Part shown: positions 32,246 to 43,521 of the stretch, in pieces | Layout of the letters: the number at the start of each line of letters is the position of its first letter | Position numbering within the stretch: position 1 is the stretch's first letter | From: Ipomoea triloba | Taxonomy: Eukaryota > Streptophyta > Magnoliopsida > Solanales > Convolvulaceae | Reading direction: 5' to 3' | Assembly (NCBI RefSeq): GCF_003576645.1 | Contig: NC_044917.1 | Span: 23,205,859 to 23,269,858 of the forward strand | Length of the DNA: 64,000 bases | The notes under the pieces: model-generated | Database searches by the model: none | The model's input: the letters and a program-made list of their open reading frames with translations, nothing else | Told to the model about the DNA's origin: nothing | Program-made: the position numbers and the translations under genes

Positions 32246-33700
32246 TAAGAAGAGAACTTATAATAAAAATGTTGAAAATATAAAAAAGATGTGAACAACA
32301 ATTTAATAAACTGAAGAAAATATACCCCAAATGGAGCATCCTCATCAACCGACGGCTATTGTACATGGTAAAATGACATCTACTGTTCGAAAGGACAGCT
32401 ACGTTGACAATTTGCATCACTGTTTCCTAAAAAAATCTATTGTTTTATACAACTTCTGCACATTAAATTTTCTTGATTGGCACACCAACTTCCCTCGAAA
32501 TAATCAAAAGTCTTCAATAGTCTCACATAATGTTTAATTAAACTGTTAAACTTTTATATAAATTAATGATTCGATTGGCATTAAAATCTTCTTAAGTGTA
32601 ACTCACATTGTTTGTTGTTTTTTCTTTGTTCTTAGATTTATTACTTTATTAAACTTGTAACACTTTTTAGATATGGCAAATATTTAACTTTGTAATACAC
32701 GGAATATAATATACCATAAAGCTAAATAATCATTTACTCCATATTTTATCTTGACAAAGACATATAAATTAAAGTTTAGACACATAAATGATTTATTATC
32801 ATAAGGCACCCACTCAAGGTAATAGCTAAAAATTGTTTATGTTTACAAATGTCTATTGTACTCATATATTTGCATCATTGAATGACAATAAATGATTGAT
32901 AAATATTTGTCATCGTTATCACTTAAAATTAATACTTCCACTAACTCTATTATCACTTAAATTAGGGATCTAATTACCACATTACCTATCATTAGTAATT
33001 ATTGAAAATATGAAACAAATAGTTAAAATCCACTAACTCCATTATCACCTTAAACAATAGTGGTTGAGTGTATTTTTGTGACTGTTGAATAAAAAAAACA
33101 TGAGTGGCTGAGTATTTTTTTTTGTAGTGCTTAAGACAAAAAAAAATGGATGCTTTCCTGTTTCGTGATTGATGCTCAACCTTGTCCTCTGCTGAAAAAA
33201 GAAATAAAAGTTTATTGCTTTTTTGTGGAAAGACGTCCAACCCTGTTACCTGGTTAAGGAAACAAAATGGACTACAATACTTGATTTTCTCTTATCTCTG
33301 GACCTTCTGGTTTTGTTGATGTTTTCATGCTTTATAATGTAAGTTGTTTTACAATTAAATGTTCTGAGTTGATTATAAAGCAAAATCTCATAACTCTCCA
33401 TTTTCTTTGGTTTTTTCAGCTGGCCTTGTCCACCTCCACCAAAACTGTAAGCAACACCAGTTGAGCATTACTACCAATTCAACCAATTCTGATACTTGTT
33501 AACTCTAAACGACTTCCTAAACTGTAAGTATAAAATACATCATTATATTACTTTTTACTCTTTTATTCTTACTAATCATTAATTACAACTGACAAATTTA
33601 CAAACTTTCAAAGTGTATATATAGACTTCATTATAGTTACTATGACTTCTGCGTTCTAAATTTTTAGGGTAAAAGTATTCACATAGTATCGTATACTTGT
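32246..33700. other. AT-rich spacer, no gene recognised
   Basis: No frame with clear homology. Poly(A) and poly(T) runs occur near 33080-33150. Confidence 0.5.
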
Positions 33701-33717
33701 AATTGTTTCTAGCACTC

Positions 33718-35178
33718 ATGGCTTCTATGAACATTCTCTTATGTTATATTTCTCCAACGAACACAACGGAATCGATACACGTCAAGTTCATACAAATGTT
33801 GTACCTCGTCGACACAAATTACTCTGAACTTGATTCTTTACAATACATCTTCCACGATGAAGAGGTAATTCACTTGTAACATTGTGTTTTATTAAACTCT
33901 TTCTTATTGCATATAGATTCTGTTAAAGCAGGTGTTAACTGCATTTACACAACAGGGCACCTTTATTAACATGCATATTCTGAATGAATGTGTTTGAAAG
34001 TATGCGAAGAAATTTAAAGAGGACCGGGTTTATCGCATAAAAAAATTTGTGGTCACGACTAATGTGCACAAACACAAGACAACCAATCACAAGTACATGT
34101 TAAACTTGTCTTTGAGAACACTTGTCAGAGAATTAGATGGTGCGAATTTCCCCACTTTTACGTATCCATTAAGCGGTGAGCTCTCTTTAACATAAAATTT
34201 CATTCTTAAAACCTGACAATCCTACGTGACTTACTTCTTATTTAAATATCTTTTAGTAACACAAACTCGACCATTATTATGTAGTATCAACACAATTGAC
34301 CAAATGATTATGTTACTACATATTTTATTGTCAAACAAATAGAATTTATTTATAATTAAATTCCTTAAACAATTTTGTTTCTATGTTCCCTGCTTACAGA
34401 GCCTCAAAGCACAAGTATGACTTCAACTAACGAAAAGACACTACAGGACTTAAACAATGCTCTCATGCATATTGTCTCAATTAAAGATATCTACGAAAAA
34501 GGAAAAGTAAGTTGAATTGGGTTGAAAAGTAACACCACTTTATCATAATCTCGTGATATTTACATTCAAATAGCGCACTCTAGAACATATTTTAATGTGT
34601 TAGCATGAATATAAATTTAATAAAACTTTATTTATAATTGTAAGGCTGGTGAATTTTGGATTGGTGGAAAAATTGTTGCAGTAGAGAACTCTTACAACTG
34701 GTTTGCTGTGTGCTGTCAAGCAAACGATTGAAATAGTCTACTCATTCCCCTTCCTTCTGGTGAATATGAGTGCAAAAAATGTTTGACAAATTGGACAAAG
34801 GGCATCGACAAGTACAATTTAAAGCTTCAAGTAGAAGATGCCAATGGAAATGCAAAATTGAAATTGGTGGACAAAGACTGCATCCAACTGATAGGCAGAA
34901 CAGCATCAGACCTCCGGGCAAAGCATAGGCGCATAACCCCTCAACTGCCAAAAGAAATACAATCATTGGTTGGACTTGGCATGTTATTTATGGTTGAGGT
35001 TAAAAGGGAACAATTGGAAAACAGATACGCTCCATTGTCCGTAACAAAGATAATAAATGATCAAACATTAGTCAGCCTTTACTGTCCTGAGGTTATAAAA
35101 AAAAAACAAAAAAAAAACAATTGGTATCTTGAGCCAGAAGAAGGAGACATTAACTTGTTAGACGAGGTAGACTATTAG
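33718..35178 (+). pseudogene. Replication protein A large-subunit-like gene (Helitron RPA type), broken
   Basis: Exon-like pieces on the + strand end or begin at GT/AG sites: about 33718-33864, 33991-34176 (YRIKKFVVTTNVHKHKTTNH, an OB-fold-like stretch), 34400-34507 and 34646-35178. The last has the RPA C-terminal layout: AGEFWIGGKIVAV, a Cys-rich zinc-ribbon part (CCQAND .. YECKKC), then KYNLKLQVEDANGNAKLKL. RPA binds single-stranded DNA, and RPA-like genes are known in plant Helitrons. A TGA at 34729-34731 interrupts the zinc-ribbon exon, so it is inactive as read. Orientation matches the Rep fragment 15 kb upstream. Confidence 0.72.
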
Positions 35179-35556
35179 CACTACTTCTGTTTTTTTTTTT
35201 TAAGCAGCACTACTTCTGTTTAGTTTGTTTAATATGAAAATTTGTTTACAAGCAAAAACTCAAACTATGTTAAATGCTTTTTCACGTGATTTAGGAATTT
35301 ATCGAAGCTGAATGAAACGAATCATTTGGAGATCATTTTGTACATGTTCGATTAGTACTTTTATATTTTTATTATACATTGATGCAATTTGACACAACTT
35401 TTTTTTTTATTGAGATGGACAAGAATTTAAATGCATGTATAAGTCTTCATTTCAAATTGTTTATGTTTTCTTTGGTGCAACACAACTAACTTTATTTAAA
35501 AAAAAATAAAAGCATTACATGTTAGTACATTTATTTGAATATGAGATATGAACAAC
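35179..35556. other. Spacer, nothing recognised
   Basis: AT-rich DNA after the RPA-like stop. It shares the words AATTTGACACAACTTT and GTTTATGTTTTCTTTGGTGC loosely with the spacer at 28.5 kb. Confidence 0.5.
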
Positions 35557-35563
35557 ACCAAAG

Positions 35564-35662
35564 GTCTTGTGGTCAAGTGGCATGAAGTGATTCTCCCAAG
35601 TAGGAGGTCATGGGTTTGAGCCTTAGTGGGAGCAACGTTGACTTTGTTGGGGCTAAAAAAAA
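35564..35662 (+). mobile_element. tRNA-derived SINE, TSD ACCAAAG
   Basis: The body begins GTCTTGTGGTCAAGTGGC (pol III A-box-like) and has GGGTTTGAGCC (B-box-like) about 45 bp later. It ends with CTA followed by a poly(A) run. ACCAAAG occurs directly before (35557-35563) and after (35663-35669). It lies inside the putative Helitron. Confidence 0.75.
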
Positions 35663-35949
35663 ACCAAAGTAGGACACTAACAATGATGTAGGAGAATGAA
35701 CAACGATTTTAATAAACTTGTATATATAAATTTTACAACTCTATTTATTATCAATAAACTTGTATGTATGAATCTCCATTTGACAAAAATGAACTAGCTC
35801 TTTATATTTATATCGTACATAACTATTGAAATAACACTCTTGACCTCTTAATTACATTCAATTTTTTTTTAAAAAAAATTACAAAATAAATACCAAAGAA
35901 TTTCAATTTTAACACATTTTTTTATATCATTATTTTTATTCGATCTTTG

Positions 35950-35989
35950 TTGGGCATTATACTACGCGCATCGCGCGTGCCACCGCTAG
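35950..35989 (+). mobile_element. Helitron-type 3' terminus
   Basis: The hairpin ACGCGC-ATC-GCGCGT (35964-35978) is followed by about ten bases and CTAG (35986-35989), then T. A short GC-rich hairpin about ten bases before CTRR, inserted before T, is the Helitron 3' end rule. A degenerate relative is at 26610-26634. Confidence 0.7.
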
Positions 35990-35995
35990 TATATA

Positions 35996-36183
35996 TATAA
36001 ACAGGCCGGGCCTACAGGCTCGTAGGCCATGCCCTTTGTATATATCCTGGGCCTATTTAAGTAAATAGGCTTGGAAATAGGCCTAGGCCTGGCTTTTTTG
36101 TTAAACAGGACATGCCAAGCCAGGCCCAAACCAGGCCAGGCCATAGGCCCCTTCGTAGGGGCCTGGCATATTCCACCCCTACG
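35996..36183. repeat. GGCC-rich inverted-repeat segment, hAT-like end
   Basis: Dense AGGCC/GGCCT words on both strands. Read on the minus strand from 36183 it starts TAGGGGTGGAATATGCCAGG, like termini of plant hAT elements, whose subterminal regions are often GGCC-rich. No matching second end was found, so this may be a truncated element. Confidence 0.45.
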
Positions 36184-38689
36184 AATATGTTAGAATATAT
36201 TATTGAAAGTAAATACCCCTTCCTATTGCTTTTATTAAATTAAAATAAATAAGTAGCTACAACAACAACAAAAAATACATATGCATTTTGTTAATTTAGA
36301 ATTCGATAACTACAATGTCTTTATTCAAAAAGAAATTATTCATTATCAAACAACTGAAACAGAGATATAGTTTCATTAGTTATATTGTCTTTATTTTCTA
36401 CAATGCAAAGATTCATCATTACCTTCAAATTCATTAATTAATTATATTCAGTGTATTATTCATTATCTTTTTTACACTATCTTGTAATTAAATATCAAAG
36501 TTATAATACAAAATAATGTTATATATTTATTTACCAAGTATTTTATTAATAACATGGAAAACATTAAAATAAAAAAAATTGATGCTAGTCATATTAACTA
36601 CTTGGGGAGGATTTGTTAACAAAGAAGACATTATTAAAAATGTCAATATAAGGCAATAAAATATTGTGACATACTTGACTCATTGAAAAGATACTTAGAA
36701 AAATTCAAACCGATTAAAAGTAGTATTTTGTTAGACTAAGTATTTAAACTAGCGTTTTTACAAAATTGCAAAGGTTTATTTTAATGACAATTATAATCAA
36801 TCTCTCTCATATATTATATTGTATTCATACACTTTGAATTACCGAATTAAATAAATAAATTCAAACATTAATTTAATTACATATGCATGAACATCTCCTA
36901 TATAATTTTGTATTGATATAGTTTGAAGTACTTATTTAAAAATAAACATTGAGCATTATCACATTTGCACAATGCGCGTGAAAAACTAGTTTTATAAATA
37001 AAGGGGAAAAATATTTTTTCATAATTAAATGATTAGGTTAAGCCTTCAATTATCTTCTTATCCAATCTAAAATCTAAAAATATAATGAGTCTTAATCCAA
37101 GTTATATTATTGATTTATGTATGTTTTTTGTATGTTAATAAAGGTGCACATTTTACTTTAAATGTTCTACACTTCAATTTTATTAAATAAAATTGTCTAT
37201 GATCTATTACATTCTTGTTAGAAAACACTACCCTTAAATTGTTATAACTCCGTTAATATTTAATTCTAACATTGATTACTCCATGATTATAACCATACAC
37301 TTATTTCTATCATTTCATTTTTTATTATTTAATTATCATTTTATTAACATCATTATATAATTAATTTAATTGTTAATTATATTTGAATTAAATTTCTATG
37401 AATGTTAAATCATATGTATGTGTATATAATACATATATCATTTGCGTATATATAATTTGAACTATAATTTATCAATATTATAAAATTAGTCATGAATTTT
37501 TGCAGCAAGTAAACTTAGTTTCCAAGCTTTGATTTCTAAATTTTAGCTCACTTAGAGCTGATTTAAAAAGTTTTTTAAATGTTAGTCTATTAACCCTCCC
37601 CCCCCTCCCTCTCCTGCCTTCTAAACTTTTTGTTTGCTTGGAAGTGTTGGACCAAAACAAGCATTTTTCAAATGCACCATCACAATTATGAAAATGTAAC
37701 TATATTTTTCTTTAATTTTCAATTATTGATCAACCTAGATATCTATATGAGATTAATCTACACTTTTCACATTAGGCATATGTTCTCATATGATCCTTTA
37801 TATATATCTAAAAAACATAATAAGTCTCAATCAAAGTTATATTCCTCATTTATGTACATATTTTAAGTGCTAACTATTTTGTAAATTGTGCTTTTAGAGT
37901 TGTACTATACAATTGTTTAGACAAAAATACCCTTACCGTTATAACTTTCATTATTTTTTTCCATTGACTTTACCATGCACATGCATGCACTATATCTTTT
38001 CTCATATTCTTTAATGATAATAATATTTTTAGACGTTATATATTGGATTAATATAATAAATAATTTTTTTATTTAAATTTCAATTAATAAGAATTTTTTA
38101 GTTATTTTTTAAAATATAAATATTGTACATATGTTGCATAGAAAAAACTAGTAATAAATTTAAGGAAAAATGGTCAAATAGACCCCTAAACTTTACACCA
38201 AAAGTCAATTAGGCACCTAAATTTTTAAAAAGTGTAATTAAACCCTCAAACATGTTAATTTTTTGTCAAATAAGTCAAATTTACCGGTAATCAATAGGTT
38301 GTCGGTCAAAACTTACTGGAAAACATCACCACAGGTCGAAAGGTCGCCTTCTTTGATGAGTTGCAAAAAATATAGTTGCATATTCAATTTATTCAATCTG
38401 CATATGTAAGTAGAAATGAGATTTTGGATCAGACAGTTGAATTACCAAATGCAGTCCATGGAATGAGACATCTTGAGCAATAAGCCATGTCAAAAGAACT
38501 TGAAGGAAAGGAAGGAGTCGTGTCAAAATGATTCCAAGAATTGTAGAAATTCCACGCTCCAAAGCGAACTGAGCCTAGCCTCATGGTTATCTCTTGGTGC
38601 AAGAGAAACCGTAAGAATCCCATGATCTATCTAGTAAATCCTCTCCCCAGCTTACAACCTAGACATCAGAAGACCATTGATTTAACTGT
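36184..38689. other. Very AT-rich stretch, no gene seen
   Basis: Poly(A/T)-rich DNA. At 38165-38290 the words TCAAATAGACCCCTAAACTT and AATTAGGCACCTAAATTT resemble an end also seen near 50820-50880 (TCAAATAAGCCATCGAAC), possibly two ends of one Mutator-like family. No coding homology. Confidence 0.5.
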
Positions 38690-38845
38690 ATGGAACACAT
38701 TTATTATAAGTATGACACACATTTATTTTAAGTATGACGAATGATTATTATAAGTACGGCACACATTAATTATAAGTAGGGTACACGTTTATTATAAGTA
38801 TGACACACAGTTCCTTTAAGTATGGCACACGATTATAATAAGCAT
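38690..38845. repeat. Degenerate minisatellite, about 27-bp unit
   Basis: Units of the form ACACATTTATTATAAGTATG with GACACAC or GGCACAC repeat about six times. Two more related units lie near 39365-39425. Confidence 0.75.
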
Positions 38846-39599
38846 TGAAAAGTTGTTATTTATTCATGTCTACATGTCTACATGTCTACATGCATTCCCT
38901 GTCCACCTTGTTACTATGTACTCTGGTGGTATTATTTCAGCGTCCTCGTCCTTTAAATTCATCAGTTTTTCCTTGACATATTTCCACCTCGAACTCTTCC
39001 GCGTAATTGTCATGTTCGTTTGGTTCAGTGTGCAAACAAAATGAATATCCCATTGATGAATACTTATTATTTTAATATAACCAAAAACAATAGTCTCAAA
39101 AATCTAATGTCGCAGTTATACAGTCTGTATATTCCTAATCAAAAAATAATATTTGTTTAATACATTTTAAAATTTACTTTCTGCACTAATTAAACTACTA
39201 AAATTCGTTGTCCCACTATCGAACTAGATGACTATTTTTTCGGCCAAATTTTTAAAACACTTACAAAGTCATTTTTTATTGAACTAAATATACATACACA
39301 AAGCTAACATTTTCCAAAACATAATACTAGAAATTATTTATCACACTACCAGTTAAATTAGCCCTAAATATGTGATACATGTGCACACGACAATCTTATA
39401 CATGACACACGATTTATATATGTATGACACACAACCTTCAGTCACACAGACATCATTGTGTGATTTATCCCCATGAAGGTGTTCAAACTATTCTGTTTGT
39501 TCTCGTACGTAGATGAAAACGGAGTATCCTAGAGGTGATTAGAAAATGGAGAGATTCTCATGGTAAGCCAAAACGCTTGGAGAGACTTGTGCCACACTA

Positions 39600-40005
39600 T
39601 CACGCTTGTTTAAATGGGTCTTTGGGGCCAAATGAGACAAAGTTGGAAGGGCCGTGTACATCGTTCCCATTAGTAGGCTCGACTTGGTAGGCCTATGGAA
39701 ATTGTGGATTGAATCAAACCCTGTGCTTGTGAATTAATGTGTTTGAGAGGGTCTACCATGGAAAATAATGAGTGAACTTAGGGTTTTTGGGGGTCCTTAC
39801 ATTTTGAGCAAATTGAGGGTACCACACTCACTTTCCCATTTTACAAAGTAGGAAGAAGAACAACATATCATTGATTTCTGGTGCATAGCTTATTTACTTG
39901 ATCTTTGGAATTGTATGATTGCTTTTGAATAGGCCTGATATTTCAATTTGCTTAACTTGGATTTGTCTTGCTTGAGGGCAAACAAGATCTAAGTGTAGGG
40001 AGATT
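39600..40005 (+). mobile_element. 3' end of Athila-type internal region with polypurine tract
   Basis: Non-coding sequence ending AAGTGTAGGGAGATT directly before the LTR start at 40006. An AAGTGTGGGGA-type purine tract is usual before Athila 3' LTRs. The upstream limit is a guess. Confidence 0.6.
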
Positions 40006-40262
40006 TGATAATCCGTGAATTAACTTATAAATATGCTTTAATTGTACTAATTTATAAGTGAATGTTAGGTGTTTGTGCAAGAACGAAGCGTATTTCAGGT
40101 GTTTATGGCTCAATGTCATGATAAAGCGTAAAATGAAGGTAAATCGGGATGAATTCAAGGCAAAATGGTTCAAAAATGAAGGGTCAAAACCATAGCAAAG
40201 TTCAACGGAGCAACGAAGCAAGGAGTTAAGCCGATTCGTGTCATCGGGAGGATGTCAAGCTA

Positions 40263-40525
40263 CTGGTCACACCGTGACCAGCAGAGTGACATTGTTGACA
40301 ACTTTCTAATTACCAGTTCTCAAACTACTGGTCACACCGTGACCAGCAACCTGACGACTGCTGATCAGAAACAAATCAGGGAAGTCAAGGTGGAGGTCAC
40401 GACGTGACATCCACATTGACCTCCCTGATCACTTTGCGGATTTTAGTTGTCACTCTGCTGGTTGGTGTGACCAACAAAGTGACTCCTGAAATCTGTGAAG
40501 CTGTTACTTAGTCACGTGGTGTGAC
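40263..40525. repeat. Palindrome island in LTR 40006-41532
   Basis: CTGGTCAC-ACC-GTGACCAG twice (40263-40281 and 40328-40346), GTCAC-GAC-GTGAC (40396-40408), GTTGGT-GTG-ACCAAC (40461-40475) and GTCAC-GTGGT-GTGAC (40511-40525). The stems share GGTCAC/GTGACC, while the spacers and order vary. Confidence 0.9.
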
Positions 40526-40578
40526 CAACATCTTGACCAGGCAATTTGGTGGCGGTTTTTGGGCATGATTTCATCAAG

Positions 40579-40587
40579 TATAAATAG
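40579..40587 (+). promoter_or_regulatory. TATA box of Athila-type LTR
   Basis: TATAAATAG 54 nt after the last palindrome of the island. Confidence 0.65.
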
Positions 40588-41533
40588 CCGTAGGTTTTAT
40601 TTTCAGTTTATCTTTTGAATTTTCTAAGTCCTCTTTTAGTTTTTCTCTCCATAAACACTTTAGGACATCTATCAATTGCAAATTCATTACTTTTTAGGAA
40701 GATTTAGAGGAGAATCATCCCTTGTAATTTCAAATTTCATTACAATTTCATATTCAAATATTATATATTCATTCAAGTAAGTGTTTCAATTTCTTCTTCT
40801 TGCAATTCTCAATTTCTTTTTGTATTTAAGTTCATTGCTTATTATTCTAATTGCTTTTAATTTCCTATCCTATTATGAGTGGTTAAATCCCTTAGGGATT
40901 TAGATTAAATTGCTTTGTACAAATACCAACTTGATTTGAATTGTTTCATCTGGGGTTTGCAATGCCTCTAGAATAAATGTGAGTGTGAAATTAGGGAATT
41001 ATTTGACTCTTGTTTGGTTAGGGCTCAACTTTGCAAGAGATGTATGGAATTGGTGTTTCACCTATGAGAATAGGGATTCACCGTGGCCAATCCCTTTGCA
41101 CATTTCTAACTTGCCTTTGAGAAAGGGGAGTTGGAAAGAATTATGCACACAAGGTGCTTGATTAAGTACATCAACTAGTCTAATTGCTATGACAATGAGA
41201 TTAGAACTTTGGTGGTAGCCAATTTCCACGAGAGTGGCATTGACATTGACGTGATTCCCTCACATCATTGTTTAGCATTGTTTAGCCTATAACCTTAGAG
41301 CATTAAAGAAGCATTTATACATGGTTATTTGATTTAAATCCTATTCTTTATCATTGTTTAGTACTATAATCAATTGTTTGTTTTATAATCATCTCATGCA
41401 AACAAATCTATCAATTCGATTAGCTTTCAAACACTTTATGGCGTTGTGTTTAATCCCTTGCTACTCAAGTCCCTCATAGCCATTCCTAGAGGACGACACT
41501 TTCTAAATAAAGCACTAAAAATACAATTTTCAC

Positions 41534-41593
41534 CTATATATATATATATATATATGTATACATATATATATGTATACATATATATATGTATAC

Positions 41594-41634
<41 letters not shown>

Positions 41635-41635
41635 A
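41534..41635. repeat. (TA)n, 16-bp ATATATGTATAC repeat and (TAA)n
   Basis: Three adjoining simple repeats immediately after the LTR end. Confidence 0.95.
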
Positions 41636-42442
41636 TGTGTAATTTATAATGTATTTTTTATTTGTATTATTTTATCAAATTAATTATGTTTCATATATTG
41701 TTATTAATATTTTTATAAAGTTTTAGTGTGTTTTATTTTTTGTTTATATCCAACAATATTTATGACTATATTGCTTTTAAGTGATTCAATTTATAATGTG
41801 TTTTCTATTTGAATTATTTCATCAAATTAATTATGTTTCATATATTGTTATTAATATTTTTATAAAGTTTTATTGTGTTTTATTTTTCGTGTACATCCAA
41901 CAATATTTATGACTATATTCCTTTTAAGTTATTATTTTTAAACTACATCTTTTATGTTTCGCCCCCCACCGAGAACTTTTTCTGGCTCTGTCATTGCTTA
42001 TGTCAGAGGTTTAATCTCACAAACAACACGTGCCCTTATCATTTCTCTTTTGTTAAAAATCATTCAGTTAAATACTTTTTTAGACTATTTTTTATGAATC
42101 AATTTAATTAATGTAGTATACACGTTTATATTATACTTCATTGTATTCGAATTAATTTAGAAAAACTTAAAATTGATCTAACTAAAAGAAATTAAAATTT
42201 AAAAATACTTATGAATATAGTCTTTTTTTCTATTCAAATTATTTTATCTAGTTGATTATGTTTCATATTTTTTCATAAATATTTTACATTCTCACCCACT
42301 CAAGTATGTTTTTGTCTCCGCCCCTAACTATCATGTAATGTATCAAAAACATTCTATTGTAATTTATAATGTATTTTGTATTTGAACCATATTGTGAGTG
42401 TTTGATATTTTTTCATTGACATTTCTAACATCATTTAAACTT
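41636..42442. mobile_element. hAT-like non-autonomous ends, repeated
   Basis: A roughly 148-bp block with AATTATGTTTCATATATTG is present at about 41640 and 41788, and a relative lies at 42190-42310. The blocks run towards GCCCCCCACC..CTGGCTCTGTCATTG (41960-41995) and CTCCGCCCCTAAC (42310), read as right ends of elements starting CAGGGGCGGA on the other strand. The same sequence family in inverse orientation lies at 51231-51480. No transposase is present here. Confidence 0.5.
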
Positions 42443-42532
42443 CGCCCTGATGTAGTGTGTAGGGTGATATGAAAATGGGTGTGATTTGTCGTTCCACTGA
42501 GGATTAGGGTTTATGGTGCGTAAAGAGCGGTT

Positions 42533-43320
42533 AGAGAGAACGGAAACAACCTCAACTTGATAGCATTACTTGGAATCCCATTCATCTTGATTGTTTGGCA
42601 TATCATATAAAAATGCACCACATGAGCTTTCGAGCCCTCCACTCTTGCACCTCCAAATTGGTTGGCTTGGACTATTTGAATGAGAGATGTCTTTAGCTCA
42701 AAATTGTTTACATCCACCCCCGGGTAAACAATGCAATCTTCCTCTTCAAATTCCGAGGCTAGATGGGCCGCCATTGGTGGTTGTACTCCTTTTTGGAACA
42801 TAGGTGGGACTCCTTGTGGGAAGTTTTGTGCAAATTGATTGAAGAAATTGGGATTCATTTGATGTAGTAGATTTTGCATTCCAATCCCTTGCCCTTGTTG
42901 TTGTGGTTGAGGTTGTTGTTGCCCATAACCTTGGGGAATGCCACCTTAAAAGAAGGGAAATTGTGCTTGTGGCATTCCCATTCCACTTCCAAAGTAAGGG
43001 TTCACATTTGGATTCGCCATGAACGGTTGTACTGGTATTTTGATGGGAGATACCGGTACTTGAGGCACATTTGGTTGCCTGCCTTGGTTTTCCTCCTGAT
43101 GTTCCCCTTGCCTCGGACTTTGTTGAGTGTTTGTTCCATTTGGGGATATTTGCCCCAGGTTGCTCGTGTCTCCGGTCTCCATTTCAATCTCAAAGTTTTC
43201 AAATTCTTTGAGCCACCCGAGCAAAACTCTTTTATCCTTTCTTATGTCACCCAAGAGTTCTTGATTAAGCGATGTAGGTTCACACTCCCCTTTGACCTCG
43301 TTTGCATAAACTAAGAGCAA
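42533..43320 (-). pseudogene. Athila/gypsy gag N-terminal fragment
   Basis: Two minus-strand frames (43320-42946 and 42879-42511) follow the primer-binding site of LTR alpha. The second contains FELKTSLIQIVQANQFGG and IKLRLFPFSL, the pattern of plant gypsy gag (retrotransposon gag family), which forms the particle. A Pro/Gln-rich linker lies between. The frame breaks near 42900 and the gag is cut off at 42533, where LTR beta sequence resumes. Confidence 0.75.
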
Positions 43321-43499
43321 GAACTAGCAACAAACACCAACAACACAAACTTGGAAGCACTTTGGGTTATGGGTTAGTGAAAATAAAACTAAATGAAAAG
43401 TAAAACAAAAATAAAAATAAAAGACTTGATCTCCTAAGGATTTACTAACCTTAATGCTAGAAAATAAAGGAAAAAAATCAATACAACCAAATTATCAAT

Positions 43500-43516
43500 C
43501 CCCAGCAACGGCGCCA
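43500..43516 (-). other. Primer-binding site of LTR alpha element
   Basis: Minus strand TGGCGCCGTTGCTGGGG, the usual PBS word of Athila/Tat elements, a few bases after the LTR end at 43522. Confidence 0.85.
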
Positions 43517-43521
43517 AAATG

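Larger units (their letters stand above)
15600..35989 (+). mobile_element. Possible giant Helitron carrying RWP-RK genes
   Basis: Inference. A Rep fragment lies at the 5' side, an RPA-like gene (a usual passenger of plant Helitrons) at the 3' side in the same orientation, and a Helitron-type 3' end with CTAG follows at 35989. Everything between, including the RWP-RK cluster, would then be cargo or later insertions. I could not find the 5' TC end, the helicase domain is absent, and about 2 kb is duplicated artificially (30217-32245), so the true span would be near 18 kb. Alternatively, two or more separate Helitron remnants flank ordinary host DNA. Confidence 0.35.
40006..41532 (+). mobile_element. 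Athila-type 3' LTR (1527 bp)
   Basis: Starts TGATAATCCG right after the polypurine tract and ends ATTTTCA at 41532. Internal order: palindrome island (40263-40525), TATAAATAG (40579-40587), GAGA-loop hairpins (41061-41237), then an end region with CCTAGAGGACGACACTTTC. No second LTR or target-site duplication is visible. Confidence 0.8.

Noticed and set aside
35564..35662. A tRNA gene
   Set aside because: A- and B-box-like words are present, but no cloverleaf stems form, and target-site duplication plus poly(A) identify a SINE.
36965..36990. Another Helitron 3' end (GCGCGTGAAAAACTAGT)
   Set aside because: CTAG and a short CG-rich word are there but no proper hairpin; the similar GAAAAAACTAGT at about 38140 is weaker still.
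38429..38623. Minus-strand 64-codon frame with aromatic residues
   Set aside because: No homology recognised; short and isolated.
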